64,000 nt of DNA. Source: Aestuariimicrobium sp. p3-SID1156. GTDB lineage: Bacteria; Actinomycetota; Actinomycetes; Propionibacteriales; Propionibacteriaceae. This document shows, piece by piece, positions 25,588 to 34,013 of the stretch. The stretch is taken from assembly GCF_025144225.1 (NCBI RefSeq), contig NZ_JALXXB010000004.1, positions 124,001 to 188,000 on the forward strand. Direction: 5' to 3'. Numbering within the stretch: the first letter of the stretch is position 1; each line of letters opens with the position of its first letter. The notes beneath the pieces are model-generated. The model saw nothing but the letters and a program-made list of their open reading frames with translations, was not told where the DNA came from and ran no database searches. The position numbers and the translations under genes are program-made.

Positions 25588-25727
25588 CGCTCCGGCGAAC
25601 GGCTGCTGGTGGATGGCTTTCGGGGGTGCCTGACGAGCACGAGGCGAAACGTTATCCACAGGGTGTTGTCAATGTGGCGCATGCAGGGGCTTTCGTCGGC
25701 ATCATCCCCTGCGAATGGGGGTGGCCA

Positions 25728-26537
25728 ATGGGCGGAATGCTTGACGTGGTGGGGTTCATCCTGCGTTGTCGTCGGGTGGCGGACATGAGCCAACGTGACT
25801 TGGCGCGGGTGCTCGGCGTGTGCGCGTCGACGGTGGCGCGGTGGGAGACGGGTGAGCGGGAGCCGGTGGCGTCGATGCTGGCGCGGATCGCTTGGGTGGC
25901 GGGCCTGGAACTGACGCTCACGATTCCGTCCGCCTCGTCAGCGTCGTTGGACGAGTTGGCGGAAGCGTCCGCGGCGGAGGCGCCGAAGGGCGGGGATCCG
26001 AGGGACGGAGAGCTGAAGGACTGGGGGCCGACGGCGCCGGGACGTGGAGCGGGGCCCGCTACCAACGGGGAATGGGTCCAGAAGGTGGAGGAGTGGCCTG
26101 AGGACACGGAGAGGGATGCGCTGGGGCGGCGGTGGCCCGCCCACCTCGACGTATTCCTCACCTCGCGTGGGGAGTCGCCCACGCGTTACTACTGGACTGA
26201 ATCGCGGCACATCCACGTGCCCTACCGGGCGGGGCGGGACCGGCTGCGGGGGTGGGTGCCGTGGTACGACCCGGAGGAGGTTCCCGAGGTGCGTGGGCCA
26301 CTGGTGGTGCGGCGCCTGAGGGAGACGGTGACCCGCGCAGATCACCGCGCCTGGTTGCTGATGCTGAAGAGGTCGTATCGGGAATACCAGGAGCGCCGGG
26401 CCGCATTCCTTCGTTCGCTCCCGGGCTACGTCGAGGAACCGGATTGCCAGTGCGAGGTCGAGTGCCACGAGGCCATCACTTGCGTCGAGTCCTGCGAATG
26501 CCGGTGCGAGGTGGAGGGCTCGCGGATCGTCGCGTGA
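25728..26537 (+). CDS. XRE-family helix-turn-helix protein with cysteine-rich C-terminus
   Basis: 269 residues. The N-terminal HTH_3 domain is clear: CRRVADMSQRDLARVLGVCASTVARWETGEREP. An acidic linker follows, then a region rich in Trp, Arg and Tyr with RYYWTESRHIHVPYRAGRDRLRGWVPWYD and helices to about 235. The last 32 residues hold seven Cys in CQCEVEC, TCVESCECRCEVE patterns, suggesting a metal site or cluster. I do not know a family with this layout. ATG 25728 follows GGGGGTGG; ATG 25737 is possible; longer upstream frames run through the hairpin region and look non-coding. Confidence 0.65.
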   Translation: MGGMLDVVGFILRCRRVADMSQRDLARVLGVCASTVARWETGEREPVASMLARIAWVAGLELTLTIPSASSASLDELAEASAAEAPKGGDPRDGELKDWGPTAPGRGAGPATNGEWVQKVEEWPEDTERDALGRRWPAHLDVFLTSRGESPTRYYWTESRHIHVPYRAGRDRLRGWVPWYDPEEVPEVRGPLVVRRLRETVTRADHRAWLLMLKRSYREYQERRAAFLRSLPGYVEEPDCQCEVECHEAITCVESCECRCEVEGSRIVA

Positions 26538-26692
26538 TGAGGCTCACGCCACCCACCTGGCAACCAGCGGCCTCACGCGTTGGGCGTGCAGGGCGTCGCC
26601 TCCTCCCGGAAGTCATCCAGCCGTCTGGCAGGGAGCCGCCGAAGGGAACGTGACCGTTCATCGTTGGATACGTTCTGGTCGCACACATCGGC

Positions 26693-26698
26693 TACCCT
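26693..26698 (+). promoter_or_regulatory. -10 box of the helicase gene
   Basis: TACCCT lies nine bases before ATG 26708; no ribosome site is evident between. Confidence 0.45.
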
Positions 26699-26707
26699 CG
26701 GAAACCC

Positions 26708-28537
26708 ATGACTGCCTTCCTCCCGGAGGACCCCTCCGACGCCGCGTCCGCGGGAGCAGTCCACCCCGAGCAGCCCACCCTCCCCAAGAATTTCGACCAC
26801 CTCTCCCCGGCCTTCCCCGGCCGCGCGCCGTGGGGTACCGCCCAGTCGCTGCGCGCCTGGCAGGCCGAGGCGCTGAACCTCTACCTCGAGCGACTCCCGC
26901 AGGACTTCCTGGCAGTGGCCACCCCCGGCGCAGGAAAGACGACCTTCGCGCTGCGGGTGGCGTCCGAACTGCTGCGACGCGGCAAGGTGCGCAAGGTGAT
27001 CATCGTCTGCCCGACCGAACACCTGAAGGTCCAGTGGGCCGAGGCCGCGGCCCGTGCGGGGATCAAGATCGACCCCGGTCTGGCGTCCGGCAGTTCGCGC
27101 AAGGGACGCAGCCGGGAGTTCGACGGCGTGGCGGTCACCTACGCGGGCGTCGCGGTCAACACCTTCAGCTACGAGGCCCGCTGCTCCGGTTCGCGGACGC
27201 TGGTGATCCTCGACGAGGTCCACCACGCCGGTGACGCGCTCAGCTGGGGGGACGCCATCAAGCAGTCCTTCGCGCTGGCCACCCACCGCCTGATGCTCAC
27301 CGGTACTCCCTTCCGCAGCGACGACAACCCGATTCCGTTCGTCACCTATGACGAGATGCCCGACGGCACCCGCAAGTCCCACGCCGACTACACCTACGGG
27401 TACGCGAATGCGCTGGCCGACCATGTCGTGCGGCCGGTGATGTTCATGAACTACGGCGGGCCGATGCGCTGGCGCACGAAGTCTGGGGACGAGCTCGAGG
27501 CCAACCTCTCCGAGGCGCTCACCAAGGACCTCACCGCCCATGCCTGGCGCACCGCCCTCGACCCCAAGGGGGAGTGGGTGCAGTCGGTGCTCGCGGCCGC
27601 CGACAAGCGACTCAGTGAAGTGCGACGCCACGTCCCGGACGCCGGCGGGCTGGTCATCGCAACCAACCAGACCACGGCCCGCGCCTATGCGCGGATCCTG
27701 GGCGAGATCACCGGCCAGAAGCCGACCGTGGTCCTCTCCGACACCCCGGGGTCGAGCAAGAAGATCGAGCAGTTCGCCGCCAATGAGGACCGCTGGATGG
27801 TTGCCGTCCGCATGGTCTCCGAGGGCGTGGACGTCCCGCGGCTGGCGGTGGGGGTGTACGCCACCGCCACTTCGACCCCGCTCTTCTTCGCCCAGGCGAT
27901 CGGGCGCTTCGTGCGGGCACGCCGACGCGGTGAGGTGGCGACCGTCTTCCTCCCGACGGTGCCGGTGATCCTGGCCCACGCGACCCTGCTGGAACGCCAG
28001 CGCGACCACGTCCTCGGCCGCCCCCGCAGTGATGAGGAAGGGCTGTGGGACGAGTCCGAGGCGCTGATGGAGGAGGCCAACCGTACCCGCGACAACCCCG
28101 ACGAGCTGCTGGGGAGCTTCGAGGCGCTGGCGTCCGGAGCGGCCTTCGACCACGTCCTCTATGACGCGCAGCAGTTCGGCATGGTCTCCCCCGTCGGTAC
28201 CGAGGAGGAGCAGGACTACCTCGGGCTGCCCGGGCTGCTCGACCAGCAGGACATCTCGCGTCTGCTGAGTGAGCGGCAGCGACGCCATCTCGCCCGCCAC
28301 CAGAAGCAGGAACGCCGAGAACGCGTCCCCGAGCAGGTCAGCCTGCACCGGGCGCTGGAGCAGCAGCGCAAGGAACTCAACTCCCTGGTCAGCCAGTTCG
28401 CGGCGAGCTCCGGCAAGCCGCATTCCCATGTCCATGCCGACCTGCGGCGAGAATGCGGCGGTCCGCCGCTGGCCAGGGCAACCACTGACCAGGTCGACCA
28501 CCGCATCCGCACCGTGCGGCGCTGGCTGGGACGCTGA
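26708..28537 (+). CDS. DEAD/DEAH-box SF2 helicase, actinobacterial type
   Basis: 609 residues. Helicase domain 1 has a Q-like LRAWQAEAL, Walker A TPGAGKTT (about residue 77), CPTEHLKVQW, motif II DEVHH (about 174) and motif III TGTPFR. Domain 2 has SEGVDVPRLAVGVYAT and motif VI AQAIGRFVRARR. The remaining 180 residues are charged and helical. The family, ComFA/UvrB-like in motif style, is conserved in Actinobacteria and is often annotated only as ATP-dependent helicase; its nucleic acid substrate is unknown. Start follows TACCCT. It converges on the FHA-ABC exporter gene seven bases after its stop. Confidence 0.9.
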   Translation: MTAFLPEDPSDAASAGAVHPEQPTLPKNFDHLSPAFPGRAPWGTAQSLRAWQAEALNLYLERLPQDFLAVATPGAGKTTFALRVASELLRRGKVRKVIIVCPTEHLKVQWAEAAARAGIKIDPGLASGSSRKGRSREFDGVAVTYAGVAVNTFSYEARCSGSRTLVILDEVHHAGDALSWGDAIKQSFALATHRLMLTGTPFRSDDNPIPFVTYDEMPDGTRKSHADYTYGYANALADHVVRPVMFMNYGGPMRWRTKSGDELEANLSEALTKDLTAHAWRTALDPKGEWVQSVLAAADKRLSEVRRHVPDAGGLVIATNQTTARAYARILGEITGQKPTVVLSDTPGSSKKIEQFAANEDRWMVAVRMVSEGVDVPRLAVGVYATATSTPLFFAQAIGRFVRARRRGEVATVFLPTVPVILAHATLLERQRDHVLGRPRSDEEGLWDESEALMEEANRTRDNPDELLGSFEALASGAAFDHVLYDAQQFGMVSPVGTEEEQDYLGLPGLLDQQDISRLLSERQRRHLARHQKQERRERVPEQVSLHRALEQQRKELNSLVSQFAASSGKPHSHVHADLRRECGGPPLARATTDQVDHRIRTVRRWLGR

Positions 28538-28544
28538 ACGAGAC

Positions 28545-30905
28545 TCAGCTGGTCGGTTTGCGACGCGTCAGCACCTGCAGGGTTCCGGCGTACATGATCA
28601 CGCAGAAGGTGACCAGAGCGAGGGCATCGAGCAGCCAGATGCCGGCGCTGTGCTCCCACATCCAGTCCTCCGGACGTGTCGGGTTCATGCCGATCAGGTC
28701 GATCGTGCTGGCACCCATCGCGAAGGCCCAGCGGGCCGGGACGAACAGGGAGAGGAAGTCCAGCGGCTGGCGTCCGGTGATGTCGATCAGGCCACCGCAC
28801 ATCAGCAGCTGGATGATGACGCTCACCGCGAGCACCGGCATCGTCTGCTCCTGGGAGGTGACCAGGGAGGAGAACAGCAGGCCGAGCATTCCGGTGGCGA
28901 AGGTCATGAGGAAGACCATCACGATCAACTCGAAGGTGCCCGCATCCCCGAAGGCCGCCGCTCCCGACGGCGCGTCCTTGTTGAGCCGTACGGTCAACAC
29001 CAACAGGATCGCCTGGATCAGCGTCAACCCGGCCATGACGCAGACCTTCGAACTCAGGTAGATCACCGGCGAGACCCCGACCGAGCGTTCTCGCATGTGG
29101 ATGGGCTTCTCCGCAATCAGCTCCCGCACCGAGGAGGCCATGCCCATCAGCGCGCCGCAGAGCACCAGCACGAGCAACAACTGGCCGGACTCCGCGGTCG
29201 GGCGTCCGGGAAGCGTCGAGGAGAAGCCCTTGTCGCCCTCGATCACCCAGGAGATGATGCCCAGAACGATGGGCATCAACAGGGTGAGCGCCGCATAGGA
29301 CTTGTCGGACAGGATGATCCGCAGCTGGCGACGCACCAACGTCCCCCACTGGCGATCAACCTTCGGCGGACGCGGACGCGTCAGCTGCGGCGGCGGTCCC
29401 TGCGGCACCGGGGCCTGGGCCGCGGCGACACCGCGCTGCATCTGGGCATGACGCTCCGCCATCTGCCAGCGATCCGGCTCTGACTTGATGTAGTCGAAGA
29501 TGTCGGCGTAGTTCGAGGTGCCGAACCGCTCCTGCACACCCTCCGGTGGGCCGAAGTAGGCCAGCTTGCCCCCGGGGGCGAGCACCATCACGTAGTCGCA
29601 CTCGGCCAGGTTCGCCACCGAGTGGGTGATCACCAGCACCGAGCGGTCGCCGTGGGCCTGCTCGCGCAGGAGCTCCATGACGTCACGGTCAAGGCTCGGG
29701 TCAAGACCTGAGGTCGGCTCGTCGAGCATGAGCAGGGTCGGCTGCGTGATGAGCTCCATCGCGACCGAGGTGCGCTTGCGCTGGCCGCCGGAGAGCTTCT
29801 TGACCAGAGTGCCCTGGTGCTGGGCCAGGCCGAGGTCGTTGATGACCTCGGCCACCTCCCGGTCGCGGGCGGCCTTGTCGTAGTCCGAGGGCAGGCGCAG
29901 CTCAGCGGCATAGGTGAGCGACTGGCGCACCGTCAGGTCACGGTGCACCACGTCGTCCTGGGGGACGACGCCGATCCGGGTGCGCAGCTGCTCGTAGTTC
30001 GCGTAGAGGTCATGCCCCGCGTAGCTCACGCGTCCCGAGGTCGCCGGCTGGGTGCCGGTCAGCGCCTTGAGCAGGGTCGACTTGCCCGCGCCGGAGGGGC
30101 CCACGACTGCCACCAGGGAGCCCGGCGGGATGTCGAAGGAGATCTGGTCCATCAACACCTTGCCGTCCTTGAGGCGGAAGGAGATGTTGTTGGCGACCAG
30201 CGCGGAGTCCTTGTCGTCGAGCTCGACCAGGATGCCGTGGTTGTTGGCGAAGCTGGTGCGCCCGATGGTGAGCCGGTCGCCGGGGGTCAGTTCGGCCTGG
30301 GTGATGTCATGGCCGTTGATCTGGGTGCCATTGCGCGACTGGGCATTGCGGACCAGGAAGTTCGGGCCCTGGCGCATCAGCATTGCGTGGTGGCGGGAGA
30401 CCAGCGGGTCGTCCAGCACGATGGTCGAGGAGGGGTCACGCCCAATGGTGACGGTGGCGCCAGGGGCCGAGTCGATCCTAATCAGGGGACGCTGCCGCGG
30501 GGCGCGCTTGGACTTGTCCTCGCGCTTCGACACGACCATGCGCACGGTCTCGCCGGGCTGGGCCACAGCTGCGGAGGGCGCGGACTGCGCTGGCCCTGAC
30601 GACTGCGGGTAGGGGGCCGCCGAAGGCTGTTGCTGCGGGGCGGAAGGCTGCTGGTAGGGCTGCTGGTAGGGCTGCGCCGAGGGCTGCTGGTAGGGCTGTG
30701 CGGACGGCTGCTGGGGGCCCGGCCCCTGCGGGGGGAAGGGCTGGCCGGGGAAGGGGGGCCGCCCCGGGAAGTGCTGCGGGGGCACCTGCTGGGGTGGGAA
30801 CTGCTGGGGTGGGAACTGCTGCGGGGGCACGCCGGGCTGTCCGTAGGGTCCCTGCTGGGGCGACCACGGCCCCTGGGGACCGGACGGATAGGGCGGTTGT
30901 CCCAT
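28545..30905 (-). CDS. FHA-domain ABC exporter, half-transporter fused to permease (Rv1747-like)
   Basis: 786 residues. A Pro/Gln-rich N-terminus (about 1-115) with QPSAQPYQQ repeats precedes one FHA domain (GRDPSST, SRHHA and RNGTQING, about 145-220). The ATPase follows with Walker A GPSGAGKST, signature LSGGQRKR and MLDEPTSG. Six or so membrane helices of ABC-2 type (about 520-780) end the chain. Mycobacterium tuberculosis Rv1747 has this design with two FHA domains and is controlled by a serine/threonine kinase through phosphothreonine binding; one FHA is seen here. GAGGAAAGG precedes ATG 30905. It is divergent from a histidine kinase gene. Confidence 0.92.
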   Translation of the reverse strand: MGQPPYPSGPQGPWSPQQGPYGQPGVPPQQFPPQQFPPQQVPPQHFPGRPPFPGQPFPPQGPGPQQPSAQPYQQPSAQPYQQPYQQPSAPQQQPSAAPYPQSSGPAQSAPSAAVAQPGETVRMVVSKREDKSKRAPRQRPLIRIDSAPGATVTIGRDPSSTIVLDDPLVSRHHAMLMRQGPNFLVRNAQSRNGTQINGHDITQAELTPGDRLTIGRTSFANNHGILVELDDKDSALVANNISFRLKDGKVLMDQISFDIPPGSLVAVVGPSGAGKSTLLKALTGTQPATSGRVSYAGHDLYANYEQLRTRIGVVPQDDVVHRDLTVRQSLTYAAELRLPSDYDKAARDREVAEVINDLGLAQHQGTLVKKLSGGQRKRTSVAMELITQPTLLMLDEPTSGLDPSLDRDVMELLREQAHGDRSVLVITHSVANLAECDYVMVLAPGGKLAYFGPPEGVQERFGTSNYADIFDYIKSEPDRWQMAERHAQMQRGVAAAQAPVPQGPPPQLTRPRPPKVDRQWGTLVRRQLRIILSDKSYAALTLLMPIVLGIISWVIEGDKGFSSTLPGRPTAESGQLLLVLVLCGALMGMASSVRELIAEKPIHMRERSVGVSPVIYLSSKVCVMAGLTLIQAILLVLTVRLNKDAPSGAAAFGDAGTFELIVMVFLMTFATGMLGLLFSSLVTSQEQTMPVLAVSVIIQLLMCGGLIDITGRQPLDFLSLFVPARWAFAMGASTIDLIGMNPTRPEDWMWEHSAGIWLLDALALVTFCVIMYAGTLQVLTRRKPTS

Positions 30906-31019
30906 GACGCGGGCCTTTCCTCGCTGGTGATTCGCAGGTGACTCTACCGGCCACGGGGTGAAATCCTCCTGAACGTCAAATCCATCCGGGGGCGGATGCC
31001 GGTCGAGGGATGAACTGCC

Positions 31020-31025
31020 TACGGT
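31020..31025 (+). promoter_or_regulatory. -10 box of the histidine kinase gene (leaderless)
   Basis: TACGGT ends six bases before GTG 31032. Confidence 0.55.
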
Positions 31026-31031
31026 GGAGGG

Positions 31032-32306
31032 GTGACATTCGTGGACCGTGTGCTGCGCTGGCTGGGCGCCGAGGATGACTGGCAGCGCCCGCGCCCGCGC
31101 ATCGGACGCTCGGACTGGCTGGTCGCGGGCTTCTCCTTCCTCCTCGCGGCGATGACGGTGGAGGCACTCCGTTCCTTCGTCGGCCCCTCCGGTACCAGCG
31201 TCTGGCAGCAATACCTGACGCTCGCCACCGCCGGTCTGCTGCTCATCTTCCGGCGCCGCTACCCGATCGTCACGATGGTGGCGCTGGGGCTGCACTTCTT
31301 CATCGCCTGCACCTGGGTCCCGGAGGTCGGCTACTCCTTCACCTACCAGATGATCCCCTTCCTGGGCCTCTACTCGGGCATGTCCTGGGCGCGGGAGCGC
31401 AAGGCCGCGCTCATGGCCGCCATCGGCCTGGCGCTCGGCTTTGTCCTCTGGCTGACCTGGATGTTCGCGCTCGGTCGGGCTCTCGAGGGCTTCAACGCCG
31501 AGCAGGCGACGGGGCGCGGTCTGTTCAGTCCTGCCGTGGGTGCGGTCATCTACACCGCCATCTGCAATGCCATCTACTTCTTCGCGGCCTTCCTGATGGG
31601 TGCGGGGGCGTGGAACCAGGCCCGCCAGCATGCCGCAGTGGTTGAGCAGGCGCGCATCATCCAGGAGCAGTCCGAGGACTTGGCCCGGGGCGCGGTCCTC
31701 GCAGACCGTCTGCGTCTGGCCCAGGAACTGCACGATGTGGTCGCCCACCATGTGGCGGTCACCGGTGTCCAGGCCGGGGCAGCCCGCAAACTGCTCAGCC
31801 GTGACCCCGAGCAGGCTGCCCTCGCCCTGGCGAACGTGGAGGCGTCCAGCCGTGACGCGGTGGGGCAGATGCGTGACCTGCTCGGCACGCTGCGGGCCGA
31901 CGACGCCGACCAGTACCAACCCACCGTCGGTGACCTGCCCTCGCTGGTCGACTCGGTGACGGGGCCAGGGTTCGAGGTCGACCTGCAGGTCATCGAGGAC
32001 GCGCCGGGGGCCGCAGAACGGCTCCCGCTCCCGGTCGGGCTCTGCCTCTATCGGATCACCCAGGAGTCGCTGTCGAATGTGCGCCGGCACTCGACCGCCC
32101 ACGGCGCCCGGGTGGTGCTGCGTGTCGATTCCAGCCGTGCAGAAGTCGAGGTCACCGACGATGGGCGTCCGCTGGGCAACACCTCGGGCTCACGCTTCGG
32201 GCAGCAGGGGATCCGCGAGCGGGTGAACGCGCTCGGCGGTGAACTGGACATGGGCCCGCGCCTGGACGGCGGCTACCGTGTCCGCGCCCGGATGCCTCTC
32301 TCCTGA
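31032..32306 (+). CDS. Sensor histidine kinase, NarL-partner type (HisKA_3)
   Basis: 424 residues. About five or six membrane helices between residues 30 and 190 make up the sensor, with no large extracellular domain, as in intramembrane-sensing DesK/LiaS-type kinases. The phospho-acceptor His is in AQELHDVVAHHVAV (about 237). The ATPase N-box is ITQESLSNVRRHS and the G region VTDDGRPLG with GQQGIRERV. The next gene encodes the matching regulator and an ABC exporter pair follows, the usual arrangement for envelope stress or drug sensing. The input signal is unknown. Confidence 0.93.
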   Translation: MTFVDRVLRWLGAEDDWQRPRPRIGRSDWLVAGFSFLLAAMTVEALRSFVGPSGTSVWQQYLTLATAGLLLIFRRRYPIVTMVALGLHFFIACTWVPEVGYSFTYQMIPFLGLYSGMSWARERKAALMAAIGLALGFVLWLTWMFALGRALEGFNAEQATGRGLFSPAVGAVIYTAICNAIYFFAAFLMGAGAWNQARQHAAVVEQARIIQEQSEDLARGAVLADRLRLAQELHDVVAHHVAVTGVQAGAARKLLSRDPEQAALALANVEASSRDAVGQMRDLLGTLRADDADQYQPTVGDLPSLVDSVTGPGFEVDLQVIEDAPGAAERLPLPVGLCLYRITQESLSNVRRHSTAHGARVVLRVDSSRAEVEVTDDGRPLGNTSGSRFGQQGIRERVNALGGELDMGPRLDGGYRVRARMPLS

Positions 32307-32336
32307 CCGGTGCTCAGCTGCGATCAGGCTGAGCCG

Positions 32337-32342
32337 TACACT
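32337..32342 (+). promoter_or_regulatory. -10 box of the response regulator gene (leaderless)
   Basis: TACACT ends six bases before GTG 32349, so the regulator can be transcribed separately from the kinase. Confidence 0.55.
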
Positions 32343-32348
32343 CGGCGG

Positions 32349-33047
32349 GTGACTGAAGCCAACCAGCCCCTCCGCGTCCTGCTGGTGGACGACCAGGCGA
32401 TGATTCGCGCCGGCTTCCAGATGATCCTGAATCTGGAGGACGACATCGAGGTCGTCGGGCAGGCCGGCAACGGGGCCGAGGCCATCGAGGCAGTGCAGCA
32501 GCTCCACCCCGACGTGGTGCTGATGGACGTGCAGATGCCCGTCATGGACGGCATCGCCGCCTGCACCCGCATCAGCTCCGAAACCTCGGCCAAGGTCGTC
32601 ATCGTCACCACCTTCGACCGCGACGACTATCTCTTCGAGGGCCTGCGCGCGGGGGCGTCAGGCTTCCTGCTCAAGAATGCCGAACCAGAGGTGCTGGTGG
32701 ACGCGGTGCGTGCCGCGGGGCACGGCCATGCGCTCCTCAGCCCGGAGGTGACCAAGCGGGTGGTCGCGCAGCTGACCAGCGTGCCGGCTGCTCCGGCGTC
32801 CCCCTCGAGGCCCGAGCCCGGCGATGATCCCCGCCTGGCGCGCCTCACCGAGCGGGAGCGCGAGGTGCTGGTCCTGGTCGGACGCGGGTTGAGCAACCAG
32901 GAGATCGCCGCGGAGCTGTTCGTGGGGGAGGCGACGGTGAAGACCCACGTCAGCAACCTGCTGTCCAAACTCCACCTGCGAGACCGGGTGCAGGCCGTCG
33001 TGCTCGCCCACCAGGTGGGGCTTCTCCCCCTCCGGACTGAGGGCTGA
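32349..33047 (+). CDS. Response regulator, NarL/LuxR family
   Basis: 232 residues. The receiver domain has LLVDDQAMIRAGF, the phosphorylated Asp in VVLMDVQMPVMDG, TTFDRDDY and the Lys in GFLLKNAEPE. After a Pro/Ser-rich linker the LuxR HTH is LTEREREVLVLVGRGLSNQEIAAELFVGEATVKTHV. It should be the partner of the kinase encoded just upstream and likely controls the exporter pair that begins 81 bases downstream. GTG 32349 follows TACACT by six bases; the CTG/ATG-type codons upstream give an unrelated extension. Confidence 0.94.
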   Translation: MTEANQPLRVLLVDDQAMIRAGFQMILNLEDDIEVVGQAGNGAEAIEAVQQLHPDVVLMDVQMPVMDGIAACTRISSETSAKVVIVTTFDRDDYLFEGLRAGASGFLLKNAEPEVLVDAVRAAGHGHALLSPEVTKRVVAQLTSVPAAPASPSRPEPGDDPRLARLTEREREVLVLVGRGLSNQEIAAELFVGEATVKTHVSNLLSKLHLRDRVQAVVLAHQVGLLPLRTEG

Positions 33048-33128
33048 ATTCCGTCCCACGGCTGATCCGCCGCTGGTTCACCCGGCGACAGAGTAGAGGG
33101 GTACTGCTCCACAGCCCAGGAGGACCTG

Positions 33129-34013
33129 ATGCTCGAAGTCCATGGACTCACCCGTCGCTTCGGCGATCGGGTGGCCGTCGACGATGTCTCCTTCACCGTG
33201 CCCACCGGCACGACAGTCGGATTCGTCGGTGCCAACGGTGCCGGCAAGACCACCACGATGCGCATGATCATGGGTCTTCTGGCCCCGACCGCCGGCGAAG
33301 TCCTCTGGAACGGGCGCCCCGCCACGGACGCCGACAGGCGCGGTTTCGGCTACATGCCCGAGGAACGCGGGCTCTACCCCAAGCAGCCGATCCTCACCCA
33401 GCTGGTCTACCTCGGTGAGCTTCGTGGCATGCCGGCAGCGGACGCCCGCAGTGAGGCGACCGAGCTGCTCACTGCCCTGGGTCTGGGGGAGCGCACCAAG
33501 GACAAGCTGGAGAAGCTGTCGCTCGGCAACCAGCAGCGCGTCCAGATCGCCGCCTCGCTGATGGCTGACCCCTCGATGCTCGTGCTCGATGAGCCCTTCT
33601 CCGGTCTCGACCCGATTGCGGTGGACGCCATGAGCGCCATGCTCCAGCAGCGCACCGCCAGCGGTATCCCGGTGTTGTTCAGCAGCCACCAGCTCGACCT
33701 GGTGGACCGCCTCTGCGATGCGCTGGTCATCCTCAGCCAGGGACGTGTCGTGGCCGCCGGCACCCGCGAGGAGCTCATCGCGATGGGCACCACCCGCCAC
33801 CGGATGGTCCTCGACTCCGACGCCGGTTGGCTGCGCGACATGCGCGGCATCACCGTCGACGACGTCCACGGGAACGCCGCCACCTTCACCCTCGATGCCG
33901 CCGGTGTGGAGAACGACCTGCTGGCCGAGGCGATACGACGCGGAAAGGTCCTCGAGTTCGCACCCCTGCGTCCCACCCTCAGCGAGATCTACCGAAAGGT
34001 GACCGGACAGTGA
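33129..34013 (+). CDS. ABC exporter ATP-binding protein, NatA-like
   Basis: 294-residue ATPase. Walker A is GANGAGKTTT, the signature LSLGNQQRVQIAA, Walker B MLVLDEPFSGLDP and the H-loop SSHQLD. A short C-terminal domain (about 220-294, DUF4162-like) is typical of CcmA/NatA-type exporters. AGGAGG precedes the ATG by six bases. The stop codon overlaps the start of the permease gene (GTGA), so the two are coupled. Substrate may be Na+, a drug or a peptide; the upstream two-component system suggests stress-induced export. Confidence 0.93.
   Translation: MLEVHGLTRRFGDRVAVDDVSFTVPTGTTVGFVGANGAGKTTTMRMIMGLLAPTAGEVLWNGRPATDADRRGFGYMPEERGLYPKQPILTQLVYLGELRGMPAADARSEATELLTALGLGERTKDKLEKLSLGNQQRVQIAASLMADPSMLVLDEPFSGLDPIAVDAMSAMLQQRTASGIPVLFSSHQLDLVDRLCDALVILSQGRVVAAGTREELIAMGTTRHRMVLDSDAGWLRDMRGITVDDVHGNAATFTLDAAGVENDLLAEAIRRGKVLEFAPLRPTLSEIYRKVTGQ

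Larger units (their letters stand above)
25338..25727. other. 390-base intergenic region with two strong inverted repeats
   Basis: No gene is supported here apart from the yceI promoter at the left. It holds a 12-base perfect inverted repeat spanning 25465-25528 and an 18-bp perfect hairpin at 25547-25587, both between divergent genes. A single TTATCCACA (25652-25660) resembles a DnaA box. A structured RNA or a regulatory region for the XRE gene are both possible. Confidence 0.5.

Noticed and set aside
25652..25660. TTATCCACA, a DnaA-box match
   Set aside because: Only one perfect match, no cluster, no AT-rich unwinding zone and no dnaA or dnaN nearby, so not an origin; chance or local regulation.
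26573..28501. Long minus-strand open frame opposite the SF2 helicase
   Set aside because: Mirror of helicase coding sequence; no motifs and composition typical of shadow frames.
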